This document shows positions 16,080 to 24,547 of a stretch of DNA of 64,000 nt, piece after piece. The first letter of the stretch is position 1. Each line of letters opens with the position of its first letter. Under the pieces are notes generated by a model. It saw only the letters and a program-made list of their open reading frames with translations, had not been told where the DNA came from and did no database searches. Origin of the DNA: Candidatus Fermentimicrarchaeum limneticum (lineage in GTDB: Archaea; Micrarchaeota; Micrarchaeia; Burarchaeales; Fermentimicrarchaeaceae); the NCBI GenBank assembly GCA_013426015.1, contig CP058998.1:1114758-1178757 (forward strand), in the 5' to 3' direction. The position numbers and the translations under genes are program-made.

Positions 16080-17387
16080 TCACCTGCCCCTTAGGAATTC
16101 CTCCATCTTATCAAACACATAACCCAGCATAGCATCATCTATTCCTGGGTAAACCCCTATGAAGAACGTATCCTTCATTATCTTATCGGAGTTCTTAAGT
16201 TCACCGAAGACTTTGAATCTTGCATTCTTATACGCAGGCTGCCTTATTATATTCCCTGCGAACATGAGGCGCGTCTCAATCCTGTTTTTCTCAAGCCACT
16301 GAGTCACGCTCTTTCTGTCAAAGGGAGCGCCATCTCTTATCGTGAGCGGGAAAGCGAACCACGCAGGGTCGGAATTAGGAGCTGCTTTCGGCAATATGAA
16401 GTAATCCTCATGATCCGAAAAGAAGTTAAGAAGCTTTCTGAAATTGCTCCTTCTCTTCCTAACAAACTCGGGTAACTTCTTAAGCTGTTCCACACCGAAT
16501 GCTGCCTGCACCTCAGTCATTTTTATGTTGTAGCCAATATCAAAATACATGTACTTGTGGTCATAAGGTATGCCATTCACCTTGAACTCAAACCTCTTCC
16601 CGCATGCACCGTTAGGATTTCTCTCATCCCAGTTGCAGTAGCAAGCTCTGCCCCATGAAGTGATGCATCTGGCTATTCTTGCCAGTTCTGCACTCCTTGT
16701 TGAGACCGCTCCTCCCTCCCCGCACGTTGTGATGTGGTGTGCTGGGTAGAACGAGAACGTTCCGAACTCCCCGAAGGAACCAACAGGTTTCTTCCTGTAG
16801 GTTGAGCCGAGCGCATCGCAAGCATCCTCAATTACATAAATCCCCCTCTCCTCAGCTAGCTCCATGATTACGCCCATATCGTTGGGGTTTCCCAACATAT
16901 GCGGTATCATTATAAGCTTTGTTTTCTCACTAACGGCATCTCTCAACGCCTCTGCATTTACGTTGTACGTCTCAAGCTCAACATCAAGAAGAACCGGTGT
17001 AAGGCCGCACTGTAATATCGGGTTGAATGTTGTTGGGAAAGTCGTTGCTGGTGTGAGAACCTCGCTTCCCTTCTCTACCCTACCGGAGAATTGCTGTGAG
17101 ACGAGGGACGAGACTGCAGCGAGGTTTGCGCTTGAACCTGAATTCGTCAGGATGCACTCGCGTACGCCAAGGTACGCCGACAGTGCTTTCTCAAACTCCG
17201 CTGCTTTTTTTCCTGCCCCGAACCACCCGTCCAGCAGCGCATCAATAGACGATGTGAGCTCTCTGTAATCATAAACCCCGCCGGAGTACTGCACCTTGCT
17301 CTCTCCAGGAACGAATTTTCTCTTTCTTGCCCTGTCGAATTTTCTTATCAATTTGTGTATCCCTTTTCTTATCTCGTCAGTTTCCAT
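16080..17387 (-). CDS. RfbH/E1-type PLP and Fe-S dehydrase for 3-deoxysugars (DegT family)
   Basis: 435 residues. DegT/DnrJ aminotransferase fold, but the PLP lysine is replaced by histidine (FSFYPAHHITTCGEGG, H217), as in CDP-4-keto-6-deoxyglucose 3-dehydrase (E1/RfbH). The cysteines expected for its [2Fe-2S] cluster are present: C190, C249, C251 and C262, with spacing C-x58-C-x-C-x10-C, close to the x57/x1/x7 of E1. It should remove the 3-hydroxyl of a 4-keto-6-deoxysugar to give a 3,6-dideoxysugar. An E3-type reductase partner is not in the window. It overlaps rmlD by 11 bases and precedes rmlA, so the activated sugar may be dTDP- rather than CDP-linked; that is inference. Confidence 0.82.
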   Translation of the reverse strand: METDEIRKGIHKLIRKFDRARKRKFVPGESKVQYSGGVYDYRELTSSIDALLDGWFGAGKKAAEFEKALSAYLGVRECILTNSGSSANLAAVSSLVSQQFSGRVEKGSEVLTPATTFPTTFNPILQCGLTPVLLDVELETYNVNAEALRDAVSEKTKLIMIPHMLGNPNDMGVIMELAEERGIYVIEDACDALGSTYRKKPVGSFGEFGTFSFYPAHHITTCGEGGAVSTRSAELARIARCITSWGRACYCNWDERNPNGACGKRFEFKVNGIPYDHKYMYFDIGYNIKMTEVQAAFGVEQLKKLPEFVRKRRSNFRKLLNFFSDHEDYFILPKAAPNSDPAWFAFPLTIRDGAPFDRKSVTQWLEKNRIETRLMFAGNIIRQPAYKNARFKVFGELKNSDKIMKDTFFIGVYPGIDDAMLGYVFDKMEEFLRGR

Positions 17388-18285
17388 TCAACCACCCCTC
17401 ATAGCCGCGCTGCCTCCTCATTACGTCAAGTCCTTCATGTATTTTGAGTGGTCTGTAACCCAGCTCCCTCTCGGCCTTCTTCGTTGAGAGGCAACTGTTG
17501 AACGGTCTTTTGGCAAGTTGGTTCAGCTCAGCCGTTTTACCGCGTGCTATCTTGGAAGAATCAAGCCCAAAAACCTTGGCAATCTCCATTGCAAACTCAT
17601 ACCTGTTCACACATTCAGCACCAGTTATGTGATATATCCCCCCTGCATTTTTTTCCACCATGCGGTAAACTGCTTCTGCCGCATTATCCGCAAGAGTTGG
17701 CGTGTTATACTGGTCATCAACCACTCTAATGCTACTCCCCTCTTTCAGACTTTTTATGACCCATGTCACAAAATTGAGCCTCTGCCAGGGACCATTCCAT
17801 CCATAAACTACGCTAACTCTGCCGATGCAACAATCAATTCTGCTTTCCGCAAGCAACTTCTCTCCCTCAAGCTTGGTTTTGCCATAGTAACTTATGGGGT
17901 TAACGCTGTCTTCCTCCAAGTAGTCCCCTCTCTTCCCATCAAAAACATAATCTGTTGAGATGTAAATCATGCTTGCTCCAACCCTCCCGCATCCGTCTAT
18001 CAAGTTTTTTGTGCCTGCAACATTCAGCATCCTCGCTTCCCTTTTGTGGCCCTCGCAATAATCCACATCTGTAAGAGCTGCGGTGTGAACAACGACCGCT
18101 GGCCGAACTTCCTCCATAATTTTACGTACTGATTCGGCTTTCCTAATATCGATCTCAATCAACTCGCACTTATTCCGGGGCGGTTTGTTTGCAGTATAGG
18201 TTGCGTACGTTTCAAATTTGGTAGAGAACATCTTTACTACCCTGCTTCCAAGTAGGCCGCTCCCTCCCACTACCAGCACTTTCAT
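17377..18285 (-). CDS. rmlD: dTDP-4-dehydrorhamnose reductase-like SDR
   Basis: 302 residues. MKVLVVGGSGLLGSRVV binds NAD(P)H; VVHTAALTDVDYCE, ISTDYVFDGKRGDY, SYYGKTKLEGE and RVSVVYGW follow in the order typical of RmlD. The family reduces dTDP-4-keto-L-rhamnose to dTDP-L-rhamnose. It heads a four-gene minus-strand operon (rmlD, RfbH-type, rmlA, GT4) and is divergent from an SDR gene, with a shared AT-rich promoter region near 18300-18320. No RmlC epimerase is seen in the window, so the true substrate could differ. Confidence 0.82.
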   Translation of the reverse strand: MKVLVVGGSGLLGSRVVKMFSTKFETYATYTANKPPRNKCELIEIDIRKAESVRKIMEEVRPAVVVHTAALTDVDYCEGHKREARMLNVAGTKNLIDGCGRVGASMIYISTDYVFDGKRGDYLEEDSVNPISYYGKTKLEGEKLLAESRIDCCIGRVSVVYGWNGPWQRLNFVTWVIKSLKEGSSIRVVDDQYNTPTLADNAAEAVYRMVEKNAGGIYHITGAECVNRYEFAMEIAKVFGLDSSKIARGKTAELNQLAKRPFNSCLSTKKAERELGYRPLKIHEGLDVMRRQRGYEGWLNGN

Positions 18286-18337
18286 ATTTAGGTTATTTGG
18301 ATTGAAAAGTTTATAATTATAGCCAAATCAAACTATC

Positions 18338-19339
18338 ATGAGCACTATGTACAAATTAAAAAACATGTCGGACTCAAGGATCCTGATAACTGGCGGCATG
18401 GGCTTCATAGGCAGTACCCTTGCCCATAAGCTCCTTTCCTTAGAAGCAAACGTGACATTGTACGATGCAATGCTGCCTTGGTATGGTGGCAATCCTGCGA
18501 ACATACGCGAGATAAAAGATAAGGTGAGGTTCATAAAAGGAGACACCCGAAACTTCAAACTACTTTCAAAAAGCGTGAAGGATACCGACGTGATTCTCAA
18601 CCTCGCAGCCCAGGTCAGCCATCCCATTTCCATGAGCCATCCCCTCCTTGATATCGATATAAACTGCGTGGGAAACCTCAACGTGCTTGAAGCGTGCAGA
18701 AGGTTCAACGACGATGCGACTGTTGTCTACTCCGGGACAAGGGGCCAGGTTGGGGAGGCGCTGTATCTACCAGTTGATGAGAAACATCCTGATAACCCAC
18801 TGGACATAAATGGAATAGACAAGCTGGCGGCAGAGAAATACCACCTCCTGTACAACAGAGTTTATGGAATTCCCACCACCTCGGTACGCGTTGGGAATAC
18901 ATACGGACCCAGGCACCAGATGAAGCACGGGCATTACGGAGTGCTGAACTACTTCATAAGAAAGGCGATGCTTGGAGAAACCATAAAGGTATACGGCGAT
19001 GGAAAGCAGACGAGGGATTATTGCTATGTTGATGATGTTGCTGATGCGCTGATACTGGCAGCGCAGAAAAAATCGGCAATCGGTGAAGTTTTCCTCATAG
19101 GCTCCGGCGAGATGATTAAGTTCATAGACATGGTGCGTAAGGTGATTGAAATTGTTGGGAAAGGCAGTTACAAACTAGCCCCTTTCCCCCCAGGAAGGAG
19201 AGAGATAAATGTCAGGAACTATTACACCACTAACAGGAAAATAAAATCAATCCTTGGATGGGAGCCGAGGACATCTCTCGAAGATGGGCTGAGGAAGACC
19301 ATCGCGTTTTATAGGGAGAAACTGAAAGAATACATATAG
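18338..19339 (+). CDS. Extended SDR epimerase/dehydratase lacking the catalytic Tyr
   Basis: 333 residues. NAD-binding ILITGGMGFIGSTLAH, then NLAAQVSHPISMSHPLLDIDINCVGNLNVLEA. At the active site the usual S-S/T is SGTRGQVG and the expected Y-x-x-x-K reads NGIDK, so Asn stands where the catalytic tyrosine should be. The downstream RVGNTYGPR and GDGKQTRDYCYVDDVADA blocks are normal. It may be an epimerase subclass using another base, or have lost oxidoreductase activity. A TATA-like TTTATAATTA about 25 bases upstream supports ATG 18338 as a leaderless start. It is followed by rmlB after 10 bases. Confidence 0.8.
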   Translation: MSTMYKLKNMSDSRILITGGMGFIGSTLAHKLLSLEANVTLYDAMLPWYGGNPANIREIKDKVRFIKGDTRNFKLLSKSVKDTDVILNLAAQVSHPISMSHPLLDIDINCVGNLNVLEACRRFNDDATVVYSGTRGQVGEALYLPVDEKHPDNPLDINGIDKLAAEKYHLLYNRVYGIPTTSVRVGNTYGPRHQMKHGHYGVLNYFIRKAMLGETIKVYGDGKQTRDYCYVDDVADALILAAQKKSAIGEVFLIGSGEMIKFIDMVRKVIEIVGKGSYKLAPFPPGRREINVRNYYTTNRKIKSILGWEPRTSLEDGLRKTIAFYREKLKEYI

Positions 19340-19349
19340 GTAGATTCAT

Positions 19350-20318
19350 ATGAGGTTGCTCGTAACTGGAGGTTGTGGGTTCATATTCTCACATTTCATC
19401 CGGCATATTCTGCAGAAGTATCCAGATTACAAGATAATAAATCTTGACAAGCTGACCTACTGCGGCAACATTGAGAACACCAAGGATTTCAGAAACAACC
19501 GGAACTACAAATTCATAAAGGGAGACATATGCGACAAGAAACTTGTTGAAAGAACAGTGAAGGAGGTGGACGTGATAATAAACGGAGCTGCTGAGACTCA
19601 TGTGGACAGGTCCATCATCGACGCAGGCAGCTTTGTGAAGACCGATATTTTCGGCACATATGTTCTGCTCGAGGCTGCGAGGAAGAATGATGTGGAGAAA
19701 TACATCCAGATTTCGACTGATGAAGCGTACGGAAGCGTTGAGAGGGGAAGCTTCAAGGAGGGCGATCCACTCAATCCTAACTCACCCTATTCGGCTAGCA
19801 AGGCAGGGGCAGACCTGCTGGTGGGAGCTTACAGGAGAACGCACGGAACACCTGCGGTCATAACCAGAAGTTCCAACAACTATGGTTCCTACCAGTTCCC
19901 CGAGAAGCTCATCCCGCTTTTCATAACAAACCTCCTGCGAGGCAAGAAAGTTCCGTTATACGGAGACGGCTCCAACGTGCGGGACTGGCTTTTTGTTACG
20001 GATAACTGCGCTGCAGTTGATACGGTGCTCCATAAAGGAAAGATAGGTGAGACATACAACATCGCATCTTCTGATGAGAGAACAAACCTTGAGATAACCA
20101 AGATGCTGCTTAAGTTGCTTGGCAAACCAGATGGTATGATCCAGCATGTCCAGGATAGGAAGGGTCATGATTTCAGGTATTCGATGGACTGCTCCAAGAT
20201 GCGTGCGATTGGATGGAAGCCGAGGGTGAAGCTTGAGGAGGGTCTTGAAATGACCATCGAGTGGTACAAGAACAACGAGTGGTGGTGGAGGCCCATAGTC
20301 AAAAAGCTAGGGAACTAG
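19350..20318 (+). CDS. rmlB: dTDP-glucose 4,6-dehydratase
   Basis: 322 residues. INLDKLTYCGNIEN, the cofactor and substrate block typical of RmlB, is followed by HVDRSI, STDEAYGSVERG, YSASKAGAD, RSSNNYGSYQFPEKLIPLFI, VRDWLFVTDNC and a C-terminal KNNEWWWRP. It converts dTDP-glucose to dTDP-4-keto-6-deoxyglucose. Odd point: the NAD motif reads GGCGFIFSH, with Phe in place of the third glycine of G-x-x-G-x-x-G. A 27-base stretch (19512-19538) is identical to one in the SDR gene at 26899. Its 3' end overlaps the convergent GT2 by 12 bases. Confidence 0.9.
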   Translation: MRLLVTGGCGFIFSHFIRHILQKYPDYKIINLDKLTYCGNIENTKDFRNNRNYKFIKGDICDKKLVERTVKEVDVIINGAAETHVDRSIIDAGSFVKTDIFGTYVLLEAARKNDVEKYIQISTDEAYGSVERGSFKEGDPLNPNSPYSASKAGADLLVGAYRRTHGTPAVITRSSNNYGSYQFPEKLIPLFITNLLRGKKVPLYGDGSNVRDWLFVTDNCAAVDTVLHKGKIGETYNIASSDERTNLEITKMLLKLLGKPDGMIQHVQDRKGHDFRYSMDCSKMRAIGWKPRVKLEEGLEMTIEWYKNNEWWWRPIVKKLGN

Positions 20319-21401
20319 CTCCTTCTTTATGTAGAGTAAGATGCTCCTAATCCAGCCTAGCCCTGCAGCCAAATCCCAGAAGAAGCAGAAAAGCGTTATT
20401 GGGATGAGCAGGTCAACTTTCCTATAGTATCCAAAATATCTCAGAGATTTGAATGCATTCTTTGCAAGCAGGTAGACCGTCCCAATCCCCGCTCCCAACA
20501 GGTTATTTGAGAGCAATTCAGGTCTGACCAGATAAACTGCTGCGAGCGCAATCACCCCAAAAAAACCGAAAAATTTGTGCAGCGGGATTGAAACCAGATA
20601 CATACCGATGAGATACAAGGGAAGAAAATATCCAACGATTGACGATATTATGAAAAATGCCGCATCTATTTTGAATCCCACGCCGTACTTCATAAAAACG
20701 TACGCTTGGTTCTCAGTTATCTGGAATGCCTTCCTGAAATGGTCCAGAACAGTCCTCTCCCTCTCAGATTCCGAGAGCACGTGTTCAACCTTGCACTCAT
20801 TATTCTTCACTATTTTATAGCCAAGTGCGTGCGCCTTCATGGATATATCCGTATCCTCATTTGCAAACTTGAACCTCTCGTCAAATAAGCCTATCCTCTC
20901 CAGAACCTCGCGTTTGTACGCGTCGCATTTATCTGAGATCAACCTTGTCTCCTCAACCCCCTCCTTCTTTGCGAATTTCCTATCCGCCCCAAGCCAGTAC
21001 GCATAGGAAAAGCACTTGCCCCAAAGATTCAGCTTCTCGAAATCAATGACATACTCAGAAGCCACTATGCCAATCCTGGGATCCTTCCTGAACGTTCTGA
21101 CGAGCTTTCGCATCCAGTTTTTAGAAAGCGGAACGCAGTCGTCATGCAGAGTAATTATTATTTCTCCAGAACTTTCTTTCACCCCCCTGTTCATTGACTT
21201 GGAGAGGCCGAGGTTGCGTTTGTTCTCAATCAGTTTCACCCACTTAAACTTATTGACTTCCTCCACGGTGGAATCCCCCGAGCAATCATCAACAACTATC
21301 ACTTCATACCTCCCATAATCCTGCTCTCGCAGAGCCTTCAGCACCCTCCCTATGTGTCTCGCCGAGTTATAGGCCGGTATCACAACAGAAACCTTCTCCA
21401 T
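20307..21401 (-). CDS. Membrane-anchored glycosyltransferase, GT2 family
   Basis: 364 residues. The GT-A domain has VSVVIPAYNSARHIGRVLKAL, VIVVDDCSGDST, LHDDCVPLSKNW and FANEDTDISMKA. From about residue 240 several hydrophobic helices follow (FFIISSIVGYFLPLYLIGMYLV and later segments), so it is an integral membrane enzyme. It lies 3 bases downstream of another GT2 on the same strand, forming a two-gene operon. Confidence 0.87.
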   Translation of the reverse strand: MEKVSVVIPAYNSARHIGRVLKALREQDYGRYEVIVVDDCSGDSTVEEVNKFKWVKLIENKRNLGLSKSMNRGVKESSGEIIITLHDDCVPLSKNWMRKLVRTFRKDPRIGIVASEYVIDFEKLNLWGKCFSYAYWLGADRKFAKKEGVEETRLISDKCDAYKREVLERIGLFDERFKFANEDTDISMKAHALGYKIVKNNECKVEHVLSESERERTVLDHFRKAFQITENQAYVFMKYGVGFKIDAAFFIISSIVGYFLPLYLIGMYLVSIPLHKFFGFFGVIALAAVYLVRPELLSNNLLGAGIGTVYLLAKNAFKSLRYFGYYRKVDLLIPITLFCFFWDLAAGLGWIRSILLYIKKELVP

Positions 21402-21404
21402 TCT

Positions 21405-22295
21405 CTAACCCCCAATCAACCTCGCCACGCTTGAAACAAACATTCTCACAACCCTAACTGCACTCATCTTGACATGACGTGCATCTAAAGGACTTTCCAG
21501 AATAAGATAGATGAGTATCGCTGGCCAGAACAGTATCTTGGCAAGCGATTCGAGTGCTGTCCTTCTGCCGTACTTCCTGTCAAAATATTTTGAGCCGACT
21601 CCTCTCACCCAGCTTTGCTTTAGAAACCTGTTGAAATCGTAGTCCTGTATATGAGTCACCTTGAGCGGAATGTAGGCGAACTTGTAACCTCTCTCAGCAA
21701 TTCTTTTTTTCAGATCCATATCCTCCCCTGCAGCAATTCTAAAGAAGTCGTCAAACCCTCCTACCTCCTCGAGGATTTTCTTTTTGAAAGATACGTTCGC
21801 CGTTCCCATTCCGGGGACGTTCTCACCGCCGATAAGCTCCTCATCACCCAACCCATACACCACTCTTGCTTCGTAGCTCTCATACTGCGCAAATATGTTG
21901 CGCTTCAGAAGTTCACCAGAAGCTTCCAGATAGCCTCCAACCCCAGCAACTTCAGGATTCCTCTCATAAGCTGCAACCAACTCATCAACCCAGTCCTTCG
22001 GAACAATGCAATCGTCATCTGTGAATGCGATTATCTCGCCCCTCCCCTCCTTTATGCCGAAATTTCTTGCTGCTGCTGGCCCCTTATTCTGCTGCCTGAG
22101 ATATTTAAGGTTTCTGAACTCCCTTTTAAAACCTCCCACCGCATCCTCGGTTCTATCCGTTGAACCATCGTCAACTACGATGATCTCATATCTGTTCTTT
22201 GGGTAGCTCTGAGAAGTTAATGATTCCAGAGTCTCCCTAAGCTTTCCCGCCCGGTTGTAGGTCGGTATCACTATGCTCACAAAAGGACGCTTCAT
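21405..22295 (-). CDS. Glycosyltransferase, GT2 family
   Basis: 296 residues. FVSIVIPTYNRAGKLRETLESL, IIVVDDGSTDRTED, NKGPAAARNFGI and AFTDDDCIVPKDW give a complete GT-A core; GEDMDLKKRIAERGYKFAYIP is the acceptor-side motif. A weak hydrophobic segment (ILFWPAILIYLIL) near the C-terminus may touch the membrane. The ATG is followed by a clean family start. It is divergent from a truncated GT2 (22355) with 59 bases between. Confidence 0.87.
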   Translation of the reverse strand: MKRPFVSIVIPTYNRAGKLRETLESLTSQSYPKNRYEIIVVDDGSTDRTEDAVGGFKREFRNLKYLRQQNKGPAAARNFGIKEGRGEIIAFTDDDCIVPKDWVDELVAAYERNPEVAGVGGYLEASGELLKRNIFAQYESYEARVVYGLGDEELIGGENVPGMGTANVSFKKKILEEVGGFDDFFRIAAGEDMDLKKRIAERGYKFAYIPLKVTHIQDYDFNRFLKQSWVRGVGSKYFDRKYGRRTALESLAKILFWPAILIYLILESPLDARHVKMSAVRVVRMFVSSVARLIGG

Positions 22296-22354
22296 AAGAT
22301 CTCTTTAAATATATCATACCCAGATTTATATTATTTATCTGAGAAGATGTGGCA

Positions 22355-22591
22355 ATGAAGGAACCACTGATATCCGTTATATCGGTTAACTGGAACAGGA
22401 GGAAAGACCTGCTGAGAATGCTCTCCTCAATGCGGAAGCAGACCTACAAAAGAGTGCAGTTCATAGTCGTTGACAATGCCTCTTCTGACAATTCCCTGAG
22501 GGAAGTGAGGGAGAATTTCCCGGAAGTTGGGGTAATCGTCTGTTTTGTTTTGTCATCATTTCACCACCTCCAGCTCGATTTCATCAACTAA
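22355..22591 (+). pseudogene. Truncated GT2 glycosyltransferase (N-terminal fragment)
   Basis: The first 60 residues are a sound GT2 start (PLISVISVNWNRRKDLLRML, FIVVDNASSDNS, REVRENFPEVGVIV). After about 22537 the homology stops and 18 unrelated codons lead to a stop, exactly where the reverse-strand NUMOD3-Vsr gene begins. No remaining GT2 body follows in the next kilobase, so the 3' part was deleted or replaced. A GTG at 22349 is an alternative start. Confidence 0.8.
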
Positions 22592-23153
22592 TGCTTCAGT
22601 ATTGGTATTGATTTCATGTTCCCAATAACGTAAGACAAGCCAGCCTTCATTTCTTAATTTTTCATTTATTCTGGTATCTCTTTCTCTTACATCTCTCCTC
22701 TTTCCATGCCAATAATCTCCATCACAAAATACTGCAATCTTCCTATCGGGGAAAGCAATGTCCGGCTGTCCGATTACTGGATAATGTTTGTAGTATCCGA
22801 TTTCTCGGTTTGATAACTCGTTCTGCACTTTGCGTTCTATGGATGTATCCTTTCTTGGGAATATGTAATACAATCGTGCATTCCTTATTTTTTTCTTCTG
22901 AATGATGTTTACCATCTATCCAACTTGGTTTATTTCTATTAGCATCTCCTATTTTCTTTTTGTGTTCTTCGGAAAGATGTTTTCCTTTATTGTATTCTGA
23001 TAATTTCTTTTTTGCTTCGACGGATTGATATAAGAGATAATTCGGATGCCCTTTTTTAAATTCATTAGTAGGGTGTCTGCCTTTTAGTGCTTGTGATATT
23101 TTTTGCTTATGTTCGTCTGTGAGTGGTTTATGTGGGAATACTCCTTTTGGCAT
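22556..23153 (-). pseudogene. Frameshifted NUMOD3-Vsr homing endonuclease
   Basis: The first part (from ATG 23153, MPKGVFPHKPLTDEHKQKI) holds NUMOD3-like repeats (LTDEHKQKISQALKGRHP, LSEEHKKKIGDANRNKP). The Vsr-like nuclease part (IERKVQNEL, GQPDIAFPDRKIAVFCDGDYWHGKRR, GWLVLRYWEHEI) is in another frame. The switch falls at a run of seven A residues (T run 22888-22894); removing one A joins the frames. So a single-base expansion has broken the gene, unless ribosomes slip there. The start codon overlaps the methyltransferase stop as TAATG. AT-rich relative to neighbours. Confidence 0.75.
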
Positions 23154-23728
23154 TATCTCACTCTCTCTTCCTTTACAACAGAAAGTTCCCATTCAATCTC
23201 ATCCGCATCCCCGATGTAGAACCTCCCGATTTTCCCGTAGTATGACGGGCTTATGTTTATCAGCCAGTCCAACGGCTTCATCAGCTTCCTGAACAACCTG
23301 CCCCTCCAGCTCATCAGTTCGGGGAAGCCTGCGAAGATGTAGTTGATGTGCGTGCTTACCAGCCTGAACTTATTGCTGTTCGGGGGGGTGAAATGCGTTA
23401 TCGAGTTGTATGCAAAGAACTTCCTGTGGGTCGGGTTGGAATGCGACCACTCGCTGACACCGTAAGGGACGACAATGAAGACTTTGCCCCCTGACTTTGT
23501 GATCCTCCATATTTCATTCATAACCGCAACCGTGTCCTCCAGATGCTCCAAGCAGTGGTGGGAATAGACTGCATCAAACTCGTTGTCTTGGAATGGATAG
23601 GGGAACTTCTCCAGATCCCAGACTACGTCGGCTTGGCTATTCGAGTCTATGTCAACCCCGATTACCTCCCCCTTGTATGGGCAGCCCTTCCCCTTGTAAT
23701 TGCCACAGCCGAGTTCGAGGATTTTCAT
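23153..23728 (-). CDS. SAM-dependent methyltransferase, class I
   Basis: 191 residues. Motif I is KILELGCGNYKGKG, acidic strand-2 end GVDIDSNSQAD, then FDAVYSHHCLEHLED and WRITKSGGKVFIVVPYG. The ATG is very close to motif I and follows GGGGTGAAGTAGG. It probably methylates a sugar or glycan, by context. Its stop overlaps the start of the broken endonuclease gene; whether the two arrived together is unclear. Confidence 0.83.
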   Translation of the reverse strand: MKILELGCGNYKGKGCPYKGEVIGVDIDSNSQADVVWDLEKFPYPFQDNEFDAVYSHHCLEHLEDTVAVMNEIWRITKSGGKVFIVVPYGVSEWSHSNPTHRKFFAYNSITHFTPPNSNKFRLVSTHINYIFAGFPELMSWRGRLFRKLMKPLDWLINISPSYYGKIGRFYIGDADEIEWELSVVKEERVR

Positions 23729-23800
23729 CCTACTTCACCCCGAATTGATGCTTTAAGTTTTCCATATCTTTACACCAATACAACTTCCCATAATTCTTTT

Positions 23801-24547
23801 TCAAAACTTTCTCCAGTTCCTTGAAGATGGCGGAGCGAGTATTCCCTCCATCATCCTGTTTGCTTTTCGATAAGCCCCAATAGTCCCTATGTCCAGCCAG
23901 TATTTCAGCTCATATACCAAACCGGCCAGTTCTCCCTCAGCTGCAAGCTTTGGGAAGAGCGAGCTCTCCATCTTAACTTTGCTGTACGGTATGCGGCTTA
24001 TCACTTCTGGCTCTATAACGTAATAACCCGCATTCGCAAGATTTGAGGGTGCTTTGCCCTTCTCTGGTTTCTCAATGAACTCTGTTATAATCCCCTTCTC
24101 CAGCTTTGCAACTCCGAACCTGCTCACTTCCTTCCACGGAACCCTGAATAGTGCAACGCTTGCCATCTTCCCCATCTTCCTATGGAATTTCACAAGCTTG
24201 TCAATGTTCATTTTTGTTACATTGTCACCATAAGCAACAACAACCGGCTCATTTATCTCCTTCTCAACAGTTATCACTCGTACATCACCAGCGGTTTCCC
24301 AGCACAGTGTGCTCACAGTTTCTATTCTGACATCGTCCCTCGGCGTATGGGTGAGATAGCTGCTTATCATACTCTGCATATGTGACACTCCAACGTATAT
24401 AGTATCTATCTCTTTGCAGGTGAGAAGATTGTCTATGACAAAATCAATAACAGGTTTGCCGCCAACAGGAAGGAGCGGCTTCGGTATGCCGTATGTCAGC
24501 GGCCTCAGCCTGAATCCCCTACCTGCAGCGAGTATTATCGCTTTCAA
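23801..24547 (-). CDS. Sugar-1-phosphate nucleotidyltransferase, short form
   Basis: 248 residues from TTG 24547. LKAIILAAGRGFRLRPLTYGIPKPLLPVGGKPVIDFVIDNL is the nucleotide-binding signature; VAYGDNVT and FIEKPEKGKAPSNLANAGYYVIEPE are the metal and substrate blocks. No beta-helix extension, so it is a single-domain enzyme unlike the rmlA at 15005. The nucleotide and sugar are not certain (UTP/glucose or dTTP/glucose most likely). GGGAGGGTGG just upstream fits the TTG, which overlaps the stop of the preceding SDR gene. It could supply UDP-glucose to the neighbouring Ugd. Confidence 0.82.
   Translation of the reverse strand: MKAIILAAGRGFRLRPLTYGIPKPLLPVGGKPVIDFVIDNLLTCKEIDTIYVGVSHMQSMISSYLTHTPRDDVRIETVSTLCWETAGDVRVITVEKEINEPVVVAYGDNVTKMNIDKLVKFHRKMGKMASVALFRVPWKEVSRFGVAKLEKGIITEFIEKPEKGKAPSNLANAGYYVIEPEVISRIPYSKVKMESSLFPKLAAEGELAGLVYELKYWLDIGTIGAYRKANRMMEGILAPPSSRNWRKF

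Noticed and set aside
22743-23192. 149-residue protein starting at 23192
   Set aside because: The first 13 codons overlap the methyltransferase in another frame and the last 50 codons are the shifted frame of the Vsr domain; treated as one frameshifted endonuclease gene from 23153.
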